Shown: positions 47,323-58,706 of the stretch, piece after piece
Layout of the letters: each line of letters opens with the position of its first letter
Numbering within the stretch: the first letter of the stretch is position 1
From: Prochilodus magdalenae
Lineage: Eukaryota; Chordata; Actinopteri; Characiformes; Prochilodontidae
Direction: 5' to 3'
NCBI GenBank assembly: GCA_024036415.1
Contig: JAMWET010006778.1
Coordinates: 948,501-1,012,500, forward strand
Length of the DNA: 64,000 bases
Position numbers and translations under genes: made by a program
Notes under the pieces: model-generated
Database searches by the model: none
What the model was told of the DNA's origin: nothing
What the model saw: only the letters and a program-made list of their open reading frames with translations

Positions 47323-47473
47323 GTGAGTGGATTTTGGATTGTAACGGCTCATTAACTGTTCTGTATCTGGGCTATATTTCTGCTTAGTAGTCCTGTATAA
47401 GACCATAGTGTTGTATAACCATAGTGTTGTAAGAAAGTGTAGCTCATCAGTAGCATTTCTTTTTCATATCAAG

Positions 47474-47744
47474 GTTTGAAGGCATCACCGTTGTGAGGAA
47501 TGGAGGAACTCATGGTTTTGTCTCAGTGAACTGGACTATAACACGGAACTCCACAGATCGGACCCCTGTCAGTACTGACCTTTTTCCAGCCTCTGGAACC
47601 CTGAGGTTTGCTGAAGGGCAGATGACTGCCATCATGCCATTAAACATCACTCAAGATAACCTCCCAGAAGAAGCAGAAGCCTTCCTACTCAGACTTATTC
47701 CTGGCTCTGTGTTGGGAGGGGCAGAAGTGGACGAACCCATGGAG
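47474..47744 (+). CDS. adgrv1: adgrv1 coding exon 8 (Calx-beta 4, residues 406-496)
   Basis: It completes the split Arg codon (AG|G) and continues FEGITVVRNGGTHGFVSVNW, nearly identical to human YEEITVVRNGGTHGNVSANW, with sequon NST, LRFAEGQMTAIMPLNITQD and LPEEAEAFLLRL. It ends phase 0 at GAG|GTTAGT (47745). Residues past the donor are intronic although the frame stays open to 47780. Confidence 0.95.
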
Positions 47745-48749
47745 GTTAGTGTCACTACTCTTCTGGTTGAGGTTCAGTGAGGATGAGGATGAACGTGAGG
47801 CAGTACATGATGGGAGGCTTGTGGTTTGGTTGTGCCATCATGATGAGATGCGTAATGGCGATTGCAGTTGCGGGACTTACAGTGTTTGGAATTATTTGAG
47901 GTGAACTGACTTGTATTTTATGGCTGTTTAAACTGAAAGTGAACTGAATGAAAAGTCCTCTCTGAGTTTTGCACTGCACCGTACACTGTCGACTACAAAA
48001 TACAGATTGATGAAGACCTCTTTGAACCTTGCCCTGAGACACTAAGATGACAGTTGATCATTGGATGCTGTCAGGATATTTATGCCTGGACTATTGTCCC
48101 TATTCAGTCATCACATTCTATTTTTCCATAGCGCCCTTATGCGTTTTTACTATGTTGTGTTAGCGCCAAGCTAATGATGGAGCTTTTTTACTTTGTGTCA
48201 CTAGGTTTAACTTAAACATGGACATTTCAAGCTTGTATTTTATTTCAAATGTTGCAATTTCACAGTAAAGGCCACCGCACACTGGATTTGCTGTGTCCTG
48301 CTGCATCCAAAATGAATATACGGTTGCCGACTCTGAGGACTGTCTCAGTTTCTTAGTGCGTCACAGTGCGCCACTTTTCCCATTACTACATTAAATTATA
48401 GCCACATTGTGGCATGTGGCTTGAAATTTACTCAGAAGAAAGGCAGTCAAGCTTTAAGATAAACAGACAAATGCTAATGGTCGTTAAACTCGGCTAACAT
48501 TACCAGTCTAGTCTTTTTTTTACCTTGTGTACTTAAGCCTAAAAACAGAGTTTGTGAAGAGGCAGTAAACTGATGCCCTGCATGATAAATGATAAAGAAA
48601 GTCTTACTTAATATAATGTATATGAGTGGAGTGTCCAAACGAGCTTGAACATGATCAGCATTTGCCACGTGATGCAACGCTGCTGTCCTATGCTCTACTG
48701 GAGAGGTACATCCCAACTAGGAAACATGTAGGAACTTTTATTTTTAAGA

Positions 48750-49620
48750 GTGTACTTTTTATTCTATACTCCTCATCACAGACTGTACTCGTTCTTCATT
48801 CTGGGTGGAAACAGGAAATCATGTCAGACAGTTTCTCCTTGGACCCCTCAGATAAATCTGGACGTTCCCAGCAGACTTAGGATCAGTTACCCCTCCATTT
48901 CCCCTCCAAAGGACTTCGGAAAACTGTTTTCGGATCAGAATTCACTCCTGCAGGCCATCTGGATCCCACTCCCTGCCTGTAGGAGGATGTGGTCTGAACA
49001 GAACCATTTGGTACAGCGACGTCAGCTCGCTGCTGGTTGCATTAAGTGTCACCTGGGTGTTCCCTTCATGTGGTCATTGTGGAAAATAAAGCTACCAGAA
49101 GAGTGCGGCGGATGCGAGCGTGTGTGTTCTGCTCTTTGGAGCTTGTCTGTCGCAGGTTTACGTCCTGATTATGTGTGAAGGGAGTGGGTAGATCCAGCCC
49201 TTGTTTATGTATAAGCCCTTAAATTGCACCAGTGCATGAATGCGGTAGCTCGCTCCCCCACTGATCTTATGGAGCTCCGCTGCGCATGTGGCAGACAGGA
49301 CTTGACTCAGCACCATGTGAGGGCCAAATGCAAAGGTTGAAATTACAGCTTGTACATGTCAAGCATCTATAAATTTGCCCGGAAAAATCATCCCAGCAAA
49401 TCGCAAAGCAAAATATTGACAGAAGGCTCTCGCTGGGCCCAGATAACGCCTGGAGAAATGACTAGGGGGAAATAAAGTGGCTTGTGAAAACTATTTTTGC
49501 CCATGAGGTCTAATGAAAGAGGAAGGCTTACTAAGATTAGCAGGTTGTTCTGCAAATGGCCTTGCGTTAGATTGGTGTGGAGGAGAAGAGCTTTTGCAGC
49601 TGTTAAAATCACAGCAAAAT
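48750..49620. other. Repeat-free intronic stretch; possible conserved non-coding element
   Basis: GC is higher than in flanking intron and no repeats are recognised. The 49200-49600 part has an enhancer-like mix of words (TGCAAATGGCC, GGCCAAATGCAAAGG, AGATTAGCAGG). A 142-codon ORF on the plus strand has no family hallmark and its cysteine-rich end looks like chance. Confidence 0.25.
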
Positions 49621-49969
49621 TCAGACCGGATTACTAATGACATGTACACTGCAAAATGACCACAATTATAATGTACTTTATCACCACAACAGCATTTATA
49701 ATGGCATTTTCTGGATTTCTGGTTACCCTGCTGCTGTAGGCAAGGGTGCGGGCCAACCTAAAGAGGCCAAAGCCGCCATGCAACATGAGAAAACTCATTT
49801 AAAAAATGTACGCCTGCAGTTAGTTACCATGTCGACAAATATCAAACGTCTTGTATCCCAGTACAGTAATTAAATTTTCTGATACACATTCAGGATATCA
49901 GAGTCTTGATCTTTACATTGGCAGGTTTTGTGCCATTGTTTGTCATTGAAATACAACCAATTATATTAC

Positions 49970-50215
49970 AGTGTCACGCAGTGGCGCAGTGGCTAGTGCT
50001 GTCACTTTACTGCAAGAATTGTCTTTTCTGTATGTCTGCATGGGCCTGTACGGGTTTCCTCTGCTGTTTAGGTGAATTGGAGATGCTAAATTTCCCACAC
50101 GGTTTAAGTGTGTTTATTTGTGGGCCTGTCCTGGGTGTTTCCTGAGTTTTGCCCATTTCATGCTGGGATAGGTGCTAACATTAATTATAACAATGGGGCA
50201 AAAGAAAGGAGTATG
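49970..50215 (+). mobile_element. Degenerate DANA/Mermaid-like SINE
   Basis: The head CACGCAGTGGCGCAGTGGCT, then AGTGCTGTCAC, is the classic tRNA-like start of DANA/Mermaid SINEs. It is followed by GCATGGGCCTGTACGGGTTT, GGTGAATTGGAGATGCTAAA and TCATGCTGGGATAGGTGCTA. The middle is deleted compared with the copy at 15.6 kb. Sense orientation relative to adgrv1. Confidence 0.75.
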
Positions 50216-50476
50216 TATGAATGTAATGGCGTCTAAAACAGGATTATAATTATAGTATGTTGCCATCAAATGATTGGTGCATATTCACTGAACAAGCTTG
50301 TTAGACATTCAACTAGAAGGTGTTTTAGCTTAAAGCCTAACTAGCTAACTAACTATTATAGCATTAGCATTACTTTTTAAATTTATAACAGGAAGGTAGG
50401 TTGTTGTTTTATTTCAGGATTCTGTTGCATTTAAAGTATGTAAAAACCACATTTTTCATAATACGTTTATACCTGT

Positions 50477-50815
50477 TGTAACGCTTTGAAGCCAGAGAGG
50501 GTAGAATTTCCAGCTCCAGCCCGGATAGTGAGCTTTAGAGGCAGGTGAAGCACGAAGCACAATGGAGCAGACACTCGTACACACACTGGCGGTATTCCAC
50601 TTGCTCGTTTATTTAGCATATACACGTCTACATATACATACATGGACGGGTAAAGCCCACAAAGTAGCGTTACTTACAGAAAACGATAAATGACCAACAC
50701 AAACAGCTAGCATAACACATACTCCGTTCTTCCCGCGCGCTACCTCCACGCCTGCGCACATAGCTCACGGGGCTCTTAAAGAGACAGTATACTCCTGCAC
50801 CTACTGGGCGTTACA
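50477..50815 (-). mobile_element. Probable solo LTR (minus orientation)
   Basis: A 339-bp block with ends TGTAACGC...GCGTTACA (an 8-bp perfect inverted repeat with TG/CA termini) is flanked by CTGT on both sides (50473-50476, 50816-50819), a possible 4-bp target duplication. On the minus strand an AATAAACGAGCAAG signal (about 50600-50614) is followed by 120 bases to the end, as in an R-U5 layout. A CpG-rich part near 50730-50780 could be promoter-like. No internal retroelement genes remain. Gypsy-like origin is a guess. Confidence 0.7.
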
Positions 50816-51755
50816 CTGTGTGTCACAGTACAGGAGCATCAGATCTTGAGACCAATTATGTTCAAGACTTGCCTGATTCACTCAAACTATTCAGGAAGGA
50901 AACAGTCGAGCACAGTTCTTATACTGGGACCTTTAAAACCTGTAGTTTAGCTATTACAGTCTCTTGGCCATCTCTAAATAACTTGGCATACCTCCAAATA
51001 CATGGAAAAACAACTGGCAGGTCTTTCACAACAACAGTCTGAACAAAGTGGTGGGTCTACTTCATCAAACAGACAGAAATATAATGTTATATGAGGTTTC
51101 TAAATGCTCTGCCTCAAGTGCCAGACCTTTTGACAAACCAGAGATTGAAATATCGATATTTTGTTTTGTAGATAGTAGTCATCTATAATGAGGACAAGTC
51201 TTTGCTTTCCACTTTTAGTTGTTTTTAGCCTACTCAGCTTATGACATTGTAGCTACACACTAGTAGTCTGTGCTAGCAAGCAGTACAGCTTCAGTCTCCT
51301 GAAACATTTGGTTATGCTGTTGCTGTGTTTAATACAGTTTAATTCTGTGACATTACCCATATTATGGCAGCACCCGGTTGTGTAAATACACTGCGTAAAA
51401 CAATGAACATTGGTTATGATCTAAGTACAGCTTTTCATTGGCATCAGACTGTTTTCTTCTGAGAAGTCAGAAGAAGGCCCTCCAGGCACCCCCTTATGTA
51501 CACCGCCACTTCGACATGGCTACTACTTTAGCTTTTAGCTATGTGACATACTTTTTGTCCATCTTTGTATAAAACAGCATGCCATATAGAGTCACTTGCT
51601 TTGTAGAAATTGTCCTCAAGCTTCCATTCAATCAAAAAACATGTCTTGGCTGATTGACTTTGGGTTTAGGTGTACTTTCCAAGTTTTCGCTGTTCTGTGA
51701 GAAGTGTTTCCCACATATAGGTAATAGCTTTTAACCTGCTGTTCCTCGTCCACAG

Positions 51756-52085
51756 ATGGTGTTCTACATTCAGGACAGCGATGATGTCTATGGACGCTTC
51801 AGCTTCCATCCCAATGAGACGCAGAGCATTCAGAGCCGGCCCGACGTGCGCTTCCTGTCCCTAAGCTTCCTGCGTGAGGGGGGCACTCTAGGGGAGGTCC
51901 GACTGGCCCTTACTGCCCTTTACATTCCTGCTGGGGCTTTGGACCCATCTCGAGCTCGGGAGGGTGTGTTAAACGGCACCAGCGCCAACAGTCTGCTGTT
52001 CAGTTCGGGTCAGTCGAGGGTCCAGCTTACCCTGCCCATCCGCAATGATGCTTTCCTGCAGAACGGAGCCCACTTCTTCATACAG
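51756..52085 (+). CDS. adgrv1: adgrv1 coding exon 9 (end of Calx-beta 4 and Calx-beta 5, residues 497-606)
   Basis: One hundred and ten codons, phase 0. Acceptor GTCCACAG at 51755 and donor CAG|GTACTG at 52086. FYIQDSDDVYGRFSFHPNET matches human FYIQDSDDVYGLITFFPMEN, then FLSLSFLREGGTLGEVRLAL, TALYIPAGALDP and LPIRNDAFLQNGAHFFIQ (human LPIRNDAFLQNGAHFLVQ). It ends exactly where the human exon equivalent continues with LETVELL. Confidence 0.96.
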
Positions 52086-52617
52086 GTACTGAACCCTTGT
52101 AGAGCCCCCTTAGGGTACATGCCATGTTAGAACAAGCAGAGAAATTCAGTTAAAATAGCAGATCCTGAACTTCCTGTTGACAATGTGTTTGTTAATATTC
52201 AATTGTGTGTAGGTTTCTGTTCAGAAACTCTGTGTACATGTACTCTTTATGTATATGTAGCTCATAAAGAGTATAGTAACACTCTATTGCAAATATTTAT
52301 ATTTATATTTCATTATTCATTCATTATATACATTTATTAATAAGGAATGAATATATAGCATAATGTAATGAAAACTAATAAACTTAATAATAATAATCTA
52401 AAGGAATAAACAGGTTGCTATACTTTTTAATATAAGATGGACTAAACTGGGGTTCTAATTTCAGAATTTTTTAAAAATCTGTTCCCTAAAAAACAACAGC
52501 AGTAAGTATACACTATATATCCCATGGTAAGAGACAGCAATTTATTGAAAGCTTAATTTTTGCCATTTTGGTCCTGGTTGTTATTTTTGGCACAGTAGTG
52601 TATATGCTAGTGAGATA

Positions 52618-53196
52618 CACTCATTGTCAAAAGAATAGTTGCACAAAGAATTGCACCCAGAGGGAAGCAACCAGCAGGAATGAAGCTTGGTGGGTAGGTT
52701 TGACATTGTAAGATGTGCAAATGATTCAAGCTTTACTCAGATTCAGTGACTCGAATGATTTAGAATGGCAGCGGGTCATCTTCAGTGATCCCGTGTCCCG
52801 CTTTTGTCTTGGTGGAGATGACCAGTCTGTGTGTGGGGGCACTGTGGTTAGCGGCAAGATGAACAGTTTGTTGTCACATGTGTCATGTGTACAGAAGGTC
52901 ATGCGTTACTCCACCTCCACCCCTACCGCAAAATCTGCAGGAACTGTGTGAGAATATTCAAGCTACATGGGATGGACTACCACAGGACACCAATAGGCAC
53001 CTCTACAGCTCCATTCTAAGATGTTTCTCTAGCCATACAAAGAGACACTATTTCTGTATCTGTAGCTCAAAATATTGTCCATATGAGTCTAAATTTATCA
53101 TCATTTATTGTTCCTGGTAACCTTTATCTTCCTTTCCAGTAGCACTGCAATCCCACACTTCCTTTTGGGTGCAACTGTATGTTTGTTGATGAGTGT
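52618..53196 (+). mobile_element. Tc1-like deletion derivative, copy D (both ends present)
   Basis: It starts CACTCATTGTCAAAAGAATA, followed by GTTGCAC, and ends GGTGCAACTGTATGTTTGTT, followed by GATGAGTG; the ends are imperfect inverted repeats. The frame at 52715-52951 reads EWQRVIFSDPVSRFCLGGDD, the first catalytic-aspartate region of Tc1 transposases (VIFSDESRFCLGGDDQ). The 52878-53120 frame then gives QNLQELCENIQATWDGLPQD, so the segment between, carrying the second Asp and the Glu/Asp, is deleted. Non-autonomous. Confidence 0.8.
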
Positions 53197-54429
53197 TTCC
53201 AACCCGCTTTTAAATTAAATACAACTGAATAACTCAGTAACCTGTTCAGGAACAACATCTACCTGCAGTGTCTCCTCAGTCTTAGACCGCTAATGGTTAA
53301 CATTTAAGATGGGCTTTCATCAACTACATGAAACTGGCTCTGCATAGTCTTGAGATCCTGAATGCTGGTTGATTAATATTGTTCTTTATGGCTCTTGTTT
53401 GTCTGTCCTGTCCTTTCGGGGTCTCTCTTCAGACCTGGGAGGACAACCTTAAGTGTCTTAACAATTTATCCTCTTTCACTCTAAGAGTCTCTCCATCAGC
53501 TTGCCTGGTCAATTAACAGTCTTGAGTCATGGTGATGTGAGGGGTTTGGGTCGCAGCCATAGGATTTGTGTTGCTGCCCAAACAAATAACCTCTTCATCA
53601 AACGACGCTGAGAAATAAACAGAACACAAAAAAGGCCTGGCATGGTTGGACCTGCTCAAGAGCTCCTTCACAGAGACAGACAAGATACAGAATAAGGGCA
53701 CACATATATAGTGAAGACTGAGTGACAGCGAGAAGTGCTCAGTTAAGAGGTGAACGTAACATAAGGTCTTGTTAAGTGTATAGGAGTCACTGTGTCCCCG
53801 CTGGCACGTTCACGACACACTGTCTTTGAACTTCCATTACTTCACAACCATTTGACATCAGTAAGCCCCGAAACGAACTGAGACTAAGCCAAGCTCTCTG
53901 TCCCATTGACGGGAAGTCCCACACCAAATTTATACTGAATTACTGGAGCCCTTGTATTGTCCAGCCACAAGATATTGTATAATAACTGATGATTCATCAC
54001 AACACCATTTACATACACATGTTGGTTCTGGGAGATTGGACTAAAGTTTTAAATTATATTAATTAATTTGAATTAGTTACATGACAGTCAGTTATTTAAG
54101 TCATGTAGAAGCATTTTCCAGAATTATTTCCATTATTATCAAGAATGAATTGACATCCACAACATCCCAAGCCTCATATTTGAAAACTAATAACCACGTT
54201 TCAATAATTTAACAGCTGTTCATAGTATTGTTCAGACAACAAATGAAAATTATAATATTATAATCTTAAGTTATTTATTTATTCATTTATTTAAATCTTC
54301 ATTGGTTATTAGCAAAATGAAATGAATTATAAACAAATAATATGTGAATAAAGAATTTATAAATATTCCAGAATTTCTAAATAAAATGTATTGGCTGTTT
54401 TTTTTTTGTTGTTGTTGTTGTTTTTTTTT

Positions 54430-54780
54430 CAGGGATTCAAGGAGACTTTATTGTCATTCACATCACATGTGGTACATGGGGTGGAACGAAATTGTGGTAT
54501 CCAAGGCAGTTTCACCCAGATAGCAGTACTTAAATAAATAAAATATACATAAATATATAAAAATATATATTAAAAAAAATACAGAGAGAAAGAGCAGCAG
54601 GAAATGGAGAAGGTAGCAGCAGAGTGTATTTAAAGTGACTAGTGTCGTCAAAGTGTCGGTGCAGTGGTTATGACTAATTGACGTTTAAAAGTCTTACAGC
54701 TTCCGGAATGAAGCTGTTCCTCAGTCTGTTCGTTTTACACTCAATACTCCGCAGCCTCCTGCCTGAGGGGAGCGGGACAA
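54430..54780 (-). mobile_element. LINE 3'-tail-like repeat
   Basis: In minus orientation it ends with GAATGACAATAAAGTCTCCT, typical of the ACAATAAAG tails of fish L2/Rex-like LINEs. The right part holds CTTCCGGAATGAAGCTGTTC and CTCAGTCTGTTCG, then CCTGCCTGAGGGGAGCGGGA, wording of a familiar fish LINE-associated 3' region. No reverse transcriptase frame is present. Confidence 0.6.
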
Positions 54781-55105
54781 ACACTGATTTTGCTATCATT
54801 ATCAGTTTTGCTAAATTTACATATTTTTTAAACAATCTTTATATTGAATATTTTTGTCCTATAACTGCCTTATCTGCAAAAACAGATAGATATGGCCAGA
54901 AAATCACTTTTGGGGTTACTTCTTAAACGGTCATGTGATGAACACAGCACTCAAAGGGAAACAGATCAGTGTATTTGTATTGAAATAAAACGACTTCCTA
55001 TGACGTTTTGGAGTAGATGTTGTAAGACATTGCTAACTGGCAGAGCTGCTCAGTTATTATGTTCTTGATCAGGTGATTTAACCACTGTCTTGTTTTCCTC
55101 CTCAG

Positions 55106-55282
55106 CTGGACAGTGTGCAGTTAGTGAACATTACTCCCCCGATTTCCTCAGCGAGCCCTCGCTTTGGAGGAGCCATCAACATCTCTCTGCTTATTACGCC
55201 AGACATCGCTAATGGAGAGATCGGCTTCACCAGCAACCAGACAGTAGTGGCGATAGAACCTGAGGACACAAACACCAGCAGG
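55106..55282 (+). CDS. adgrv1: adgrv1 coding exon 10 (Calx-beta 6 start, residues 607-665)
   Basis: Fifty-nine codons, phase 0. Acceptor CTCCTCAG at 55105. PPISSASPRFGGAINISLLI and TPDIANGEIGFTSNQTVVAI align with human PPISPRFGEICNISLLVTPAIANGEIGF. The fish sequence has two extra residues (SA) in SSASPRFGG. I place the donor at AGG|GTACAT (55283), which keeps phase with exon 11; AG|GGTACA one base earlier would break it. Confidence 0.93.
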
Positions 55283-55912
55283 GTACATCACACCATCTCC
55301 ACTATAGTTACATCTCATCACAGAGCAGACTCAGTGTCCAACAGTTTGCAGACACCTGCTGATTCAGTGTGTGAAGTTTGGGGCATTACTAAGGAATTTG
55401 TCCCTCATTTGCTGCCGTAATGCCCTTCACTCTTCTGGTAAGCTGATAGACTAGATGTTGGAACATTGCTGTGAGGATTTGATTGTGTACATCTGCAAGA
55501 AACTTAGTAAGGTCAGGTGTTGATTTTGGATGATAAGTTCTAGATAACAAATGACACTCCAACTCATCTCAATTGCCAGTGCTTTTGTTTTTTTTGTGAA
55601 GTTTATTCTTCCTTATGCCAAAGCATGTTTGGTGTCTGTAATTTGCTCCTTTACTCTTGCTCTAGAAAAAAGAGTCTATGCTAACATACTGCAGACATAC
55701 AGTTTATTCAGTGAACTAATCTTATACAGACCACATCCCGGCTTTATGATGGCTACTACTGCTGCCTTTAGCTAAACTAACTGTACTTTGGTCTGTTTCT
55801 ATAGATCACAGTGTGTCATACAGCATCAGACACCACATACCTCACTGAGATTTCCGAACCCGATGCACTGTGAGACATACAGTATATGATGATTTTTCAT
55901 GGAAATTTCCAG
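55283..55912 (+). other. adgrv1 intron 10
   Basis: A 630-bp intron holding a fragment (55450-55560) of the same non-autonomous DNA family as 11297-11736 (TTGCTGTGAGGATTTGATTG, TTAGTAAGGTCAGGTGTTGA). Otherwise nothing recognised. Confidence 0.85.
55450..55560 (+). mobile_element. Fragment of fish non-autonomous DNA element
   Basis: The wording GGAACATTGCTGTGAGGATT and AGTAAGGTCAGGTG...TTGGATGA is the internal part of a well-known fish MITE-like repeat, better preserved here than in its partner at 11.3 kb. Ends absent. Confidence 0.65.
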
Positions 55913-56136
55913 ATCATTCTTTCTCTGAGGAGAGACGGTACAGATGGACAGGCCGTGGTCTTCTGGAGTGCACGACCTGTCGGCGAGAACAGAGTGGACG
56001 TGACCAGGGATGACCTTTCTCCTTTCTCTGGTTCGGTCACGTTCCTTTCAGGACAGAGCGAAGCCAACATCAGCATCATTATCATGGCTGACGACGTTCC
56101 GGAAATCAACGAGACTGTGCTCCTCACTTTAGATAG
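55913..56136 (+). CDS. adgrv1: adgrv1 coding exon 11 (Calx-beta 6, residues 666-740)
   Basis: The exon starts in phase 0 after ATTTCCAG with IILSLRRDGTDGQAVVFWSA (human VYIPLHRDGTDGQATVYWSL). It contains DDLSPFSGSVTFLSGQSEAN and ADDVPEINETVLLTLD, and ends within an Arg codon (AG|G) at GTACTG. The minus-strand 92-codon frame here is a shadow. Confidence 0.95.
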
Positions 56137-56251
56137 GTACTGTGTACTCGTAGCTCGGTTAGCCACTGTGTCCATTGTAATATTGGGGTTTTTCTGGTCC
56201 AGGTTTTATTTAAGTGTTTGTGTGAGTCTATTGATGCAATTATATACAATA

Positions 56252-56420
56252 GTTTGAGCACCCCTGGTCAAATGAAATTTGTGAAATTTTTCGATGTGAA
56301 AATAGGTTACTACATCCTCTACAGGGAACACAAGTTTTTGTGCAGATTGCCTAATTTAAATATAGCAGAAAATATTAAATATGCCATAACATAAAAATGT
56401 TTGCACAGTTTATGTTCCAT
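56252..56420. repeat. Dispersed AT-rich repeat family Y, copy 1
   Basis: The wording GAGCACCCCTGGTCAAATGA...ACATCCTCTACAGGGAACAC matches 57358-57440 (GACAGCTCTGGTCAAATGAT...ACATCCTCTATAGAGAACAT). A third, weaker match is at 58866-58920 (AAGTCAACACATCATCCACGGGGAACA). I recognise this as a common fish repeat pattern but cannot name its class. Confidence 0.6.
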
Positions 56421-56808
56421 TTTTCACAATATGCTACATCCAGCTAATAAACATTAACTGTGCTTTAAAAGAGGAAACAAATTTTCACCTACAAAATTAA
56501 AGTAATATACTGTAAGGGCTTGTAGAACTGGCTGATGGTTTGGGCACCCTGATTGAATGTATATTTTAAACCTGTTTTGACAAATACTTTATATTTTCTA
56601 ATATAAATACTGAAATGCAAGTAAGGCAAAATATAAGTAGCAAGTTATTACTCAGCATATATGGAAACACCTTTAAGACACACAAGGTTTCTTAGAGCGA
56701 CGCCATAGGATAAACTCTTTTGGCTCTTTAAAGTCCCAGGCTTGAAAAAGAGACTGTAGAGTCTCAAGAACCTTTTAGTTCCTGTTCTTTTGTGCTTTTC
56801 CCTCATTG

Positions 56809-56847
56809 TATATATATATGTATAGTATATATATATGTATATATAGT
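56809..56847. repeat. (TA)n / TATATG microsatellite
   Basis: Alternating TATATA and TATATG units. Confidence 0.85.
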
Positions 56848-57344
56848 AGGGCAAAATACTAGAAAGTATTAGAATGAAGCCTCTACTACAGTTAATTATT
56901 AAATGCTGACTGTGCTATTCTTTGCCGCTAGTGGTTGAGAATAATATCTCCTTTCCTCATAACTTCTCATTATGTTAAAATAATTGCACATTGGACCGGT
57001 CTGGACAAGTAATATATATTAAGTAATATTTCTTAATATATGAAAAGTATATTTATATTTTTTCGATCTAATGAGTCACTGTTTAAACTGAAACCTTTGA
57101 AAAATAAAAAGCGATATGGCAGAAGAGCTGACTTTTATTAGAAAACTATGTGAACCAATCCATAAATATAATGTGCTGGTTGTATTGAACTTGCTCCTGT
57201 TCGTTTGCATAGAAGTTCTTTGTAGATAAACTTCTAAATTGGCAACCCCTACCAGAAGTAACTGTCGGTCTGTAGACTGTCAGTAACTAGCGCCTTGTTT
57301 AGTCAGTTGTTTTAATGTAAAAAAAGGGGAAATTGGAATAACCT

Positions 57345-57500
57345 TCCGGTGGTTTGGAAAAGTTTAGACAGCTCTGGTCAAATGATATGGTGTGTTAAAA
57401 ATAAATAAGCAAACATCCTCTATAGAGAACATAATTATTGTTTATTAGCTGAATATTAGAGAAAAATAAAACAAAATTTGATATGTTATTATATAAAAAA
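57345..57500. repeat. Dispersed AT-rich repeat family Y, copy 2
   Basis: Second copy of the family at 56252-56420, in the same orientation and about 1.1 kb away in the same intron. Confidence 0.6.
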
Positions 57501-58579
57501 AATTAAATATATGTTGTGTTTAATTTTTTCGCAATATTTTAAACTCAAATAATGCAAATAATGTGCAAAAGAATTTGCTGTATATCAGAGCATAATGTCT
57601 GTAGAGACAACATGTACATCAGCAAAACATTTGACTAAGACTCCCATCATAAAGACCCCATGAAAACTACAGTAGAATCAATAGCACTAGGAGCTGAATG
57701 TGATGACTTAAGCTCTGCGTTATTCGTCCTCTCTCGGTGAAGACCCCTCTGGTATTCATGAGTTCTGACGGGAACGCTCCCTCTGCTTGCCTCCCACTCT
57801 CCCCTTTCGCAGGGTAGAGACTGCACGCTTTGTAGTGTACTTCGGGTGAGTGTACACTGAAGGGACTCTGCCCCTTTGTGTGCTGTGAATCAACACTTTG
57901 TTGCGATGGGACCACTTTGGACCATGCCTTAACATTTCAACAGGGGGGAGGTCTCTTTCATCTGGGTGTGTGAAATGGGTAGAAAGGGTGTGTGTGTGTC
58001 TGCGTGTGTGCATGCAAATAGCCTGTGCGTGTGTAAAGTGAATCAGTTGGGTCCGGCCTAGTGCTCTCTTTTCTCATTTAGCACCTCATTTACCCGCTTC
58101 CTTTATGCCTTGCTGTAAAGCCGTCAGTGTTTGTATGCATGCGGCGCATCCTCTGAATGCGTTTGTTTGGAATGCTGCTGCCTGTCCGCTCTTTGTCTGC
58201 TATTTTACTAATTATCTGCAGCTTCCAGGGTTGGCTCGGCCCAAACCGAGCTTGGTTTACACACAGGAACCCCTGCCGGGGCGGGGGAGGCTACAGGCCC
58301 GCCCCCCCAAAATGCGGCTGGCCAAAGCAGCCTTGCAGACGGGCCCCGTAAACTCTTCCAATACCAGTTTTCTAGTAGCTATATATTAAATTATAATATT
58401 GATGCATTAAATGGTCAGTTTTAAATCTGAATAATAATCGTGCACTAAAAACAGTGACGGATTTAATGCACCCGATTCAAATGTGTACGTTGTTCACACG
58501 TTAATGTATAGTATGTATACATTTCAAGGACATCAAGCGCACTCACTTCACAGTAACCGCTGTTTGTTTTGTGGTGCAG

Positions 58580-58706
58580 GACGAATGTGGAGAACCAGAT
58601 TCTGAAGCCTGGTTTCACCAGCCGAGAGATCGTCATACTGGAGAATGATGACCCTGGTGGAGTCTTCGAGTTTTCACCTGTGTCTAAAGGCCCCTGGGTC
58701 ATTAAT
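58580..58706 (+). CDS. adgrv1: adgrv1 coding exon 12 (Calx-beta 6/7 junction, residues 740-782)
   Basis: It completes Arg 740 and reads TNVENQILKPGFTSREIVIL (human VNVENQVLKSGYTSRDLIIL), then ENDDPGGVFEFSPVSKGPWV. Acceptor GTGCAG at 58579; donor AAT|GTAAGA at 58707. Phase 0 at the end. Confidence 0.94.

Larger units (their letters stand above)
47745..51755 (+). other. adgrv1 intron 8
   Basis: Contains a degenerate SINE (49970-50215), a probable solo LTR (50477-50815) and a repeat-free stretch at 48750-49620. ORFs of up to 142 codons (48750-49178, plus strand) have no recognisable domain and sit in this intron. Confidence 0.85.
52086..55105 (+). other. adgrv1 intron 9
   Basis: Holds Tc1-like copy D (52618-53196) and a LINE-tail-like repeat (54430-54780). 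A T/GTT-rich tract lies at 54400-54430. No gene. Confidence 0.85.
56137..58579 (+). other. adgrv1 intron 11
   Basis: Contains two related copies of an AT-rich dispersed repeat (56252-56420; 57345-57500), a TATATG microsatellite (56809-56847), and a GC-richer region at 57690-58340 without recognised repeats. No gene is supported. Confidence 0.85.

Noticed and set aside
48750..49178. 142-codon plus-strand ORF in adgrv1 intron 8
   Set aside because: No family hallmarks, and the composition looks random. The start is arbitrary and there is no supporting splice signal in an adgrv1 frame.
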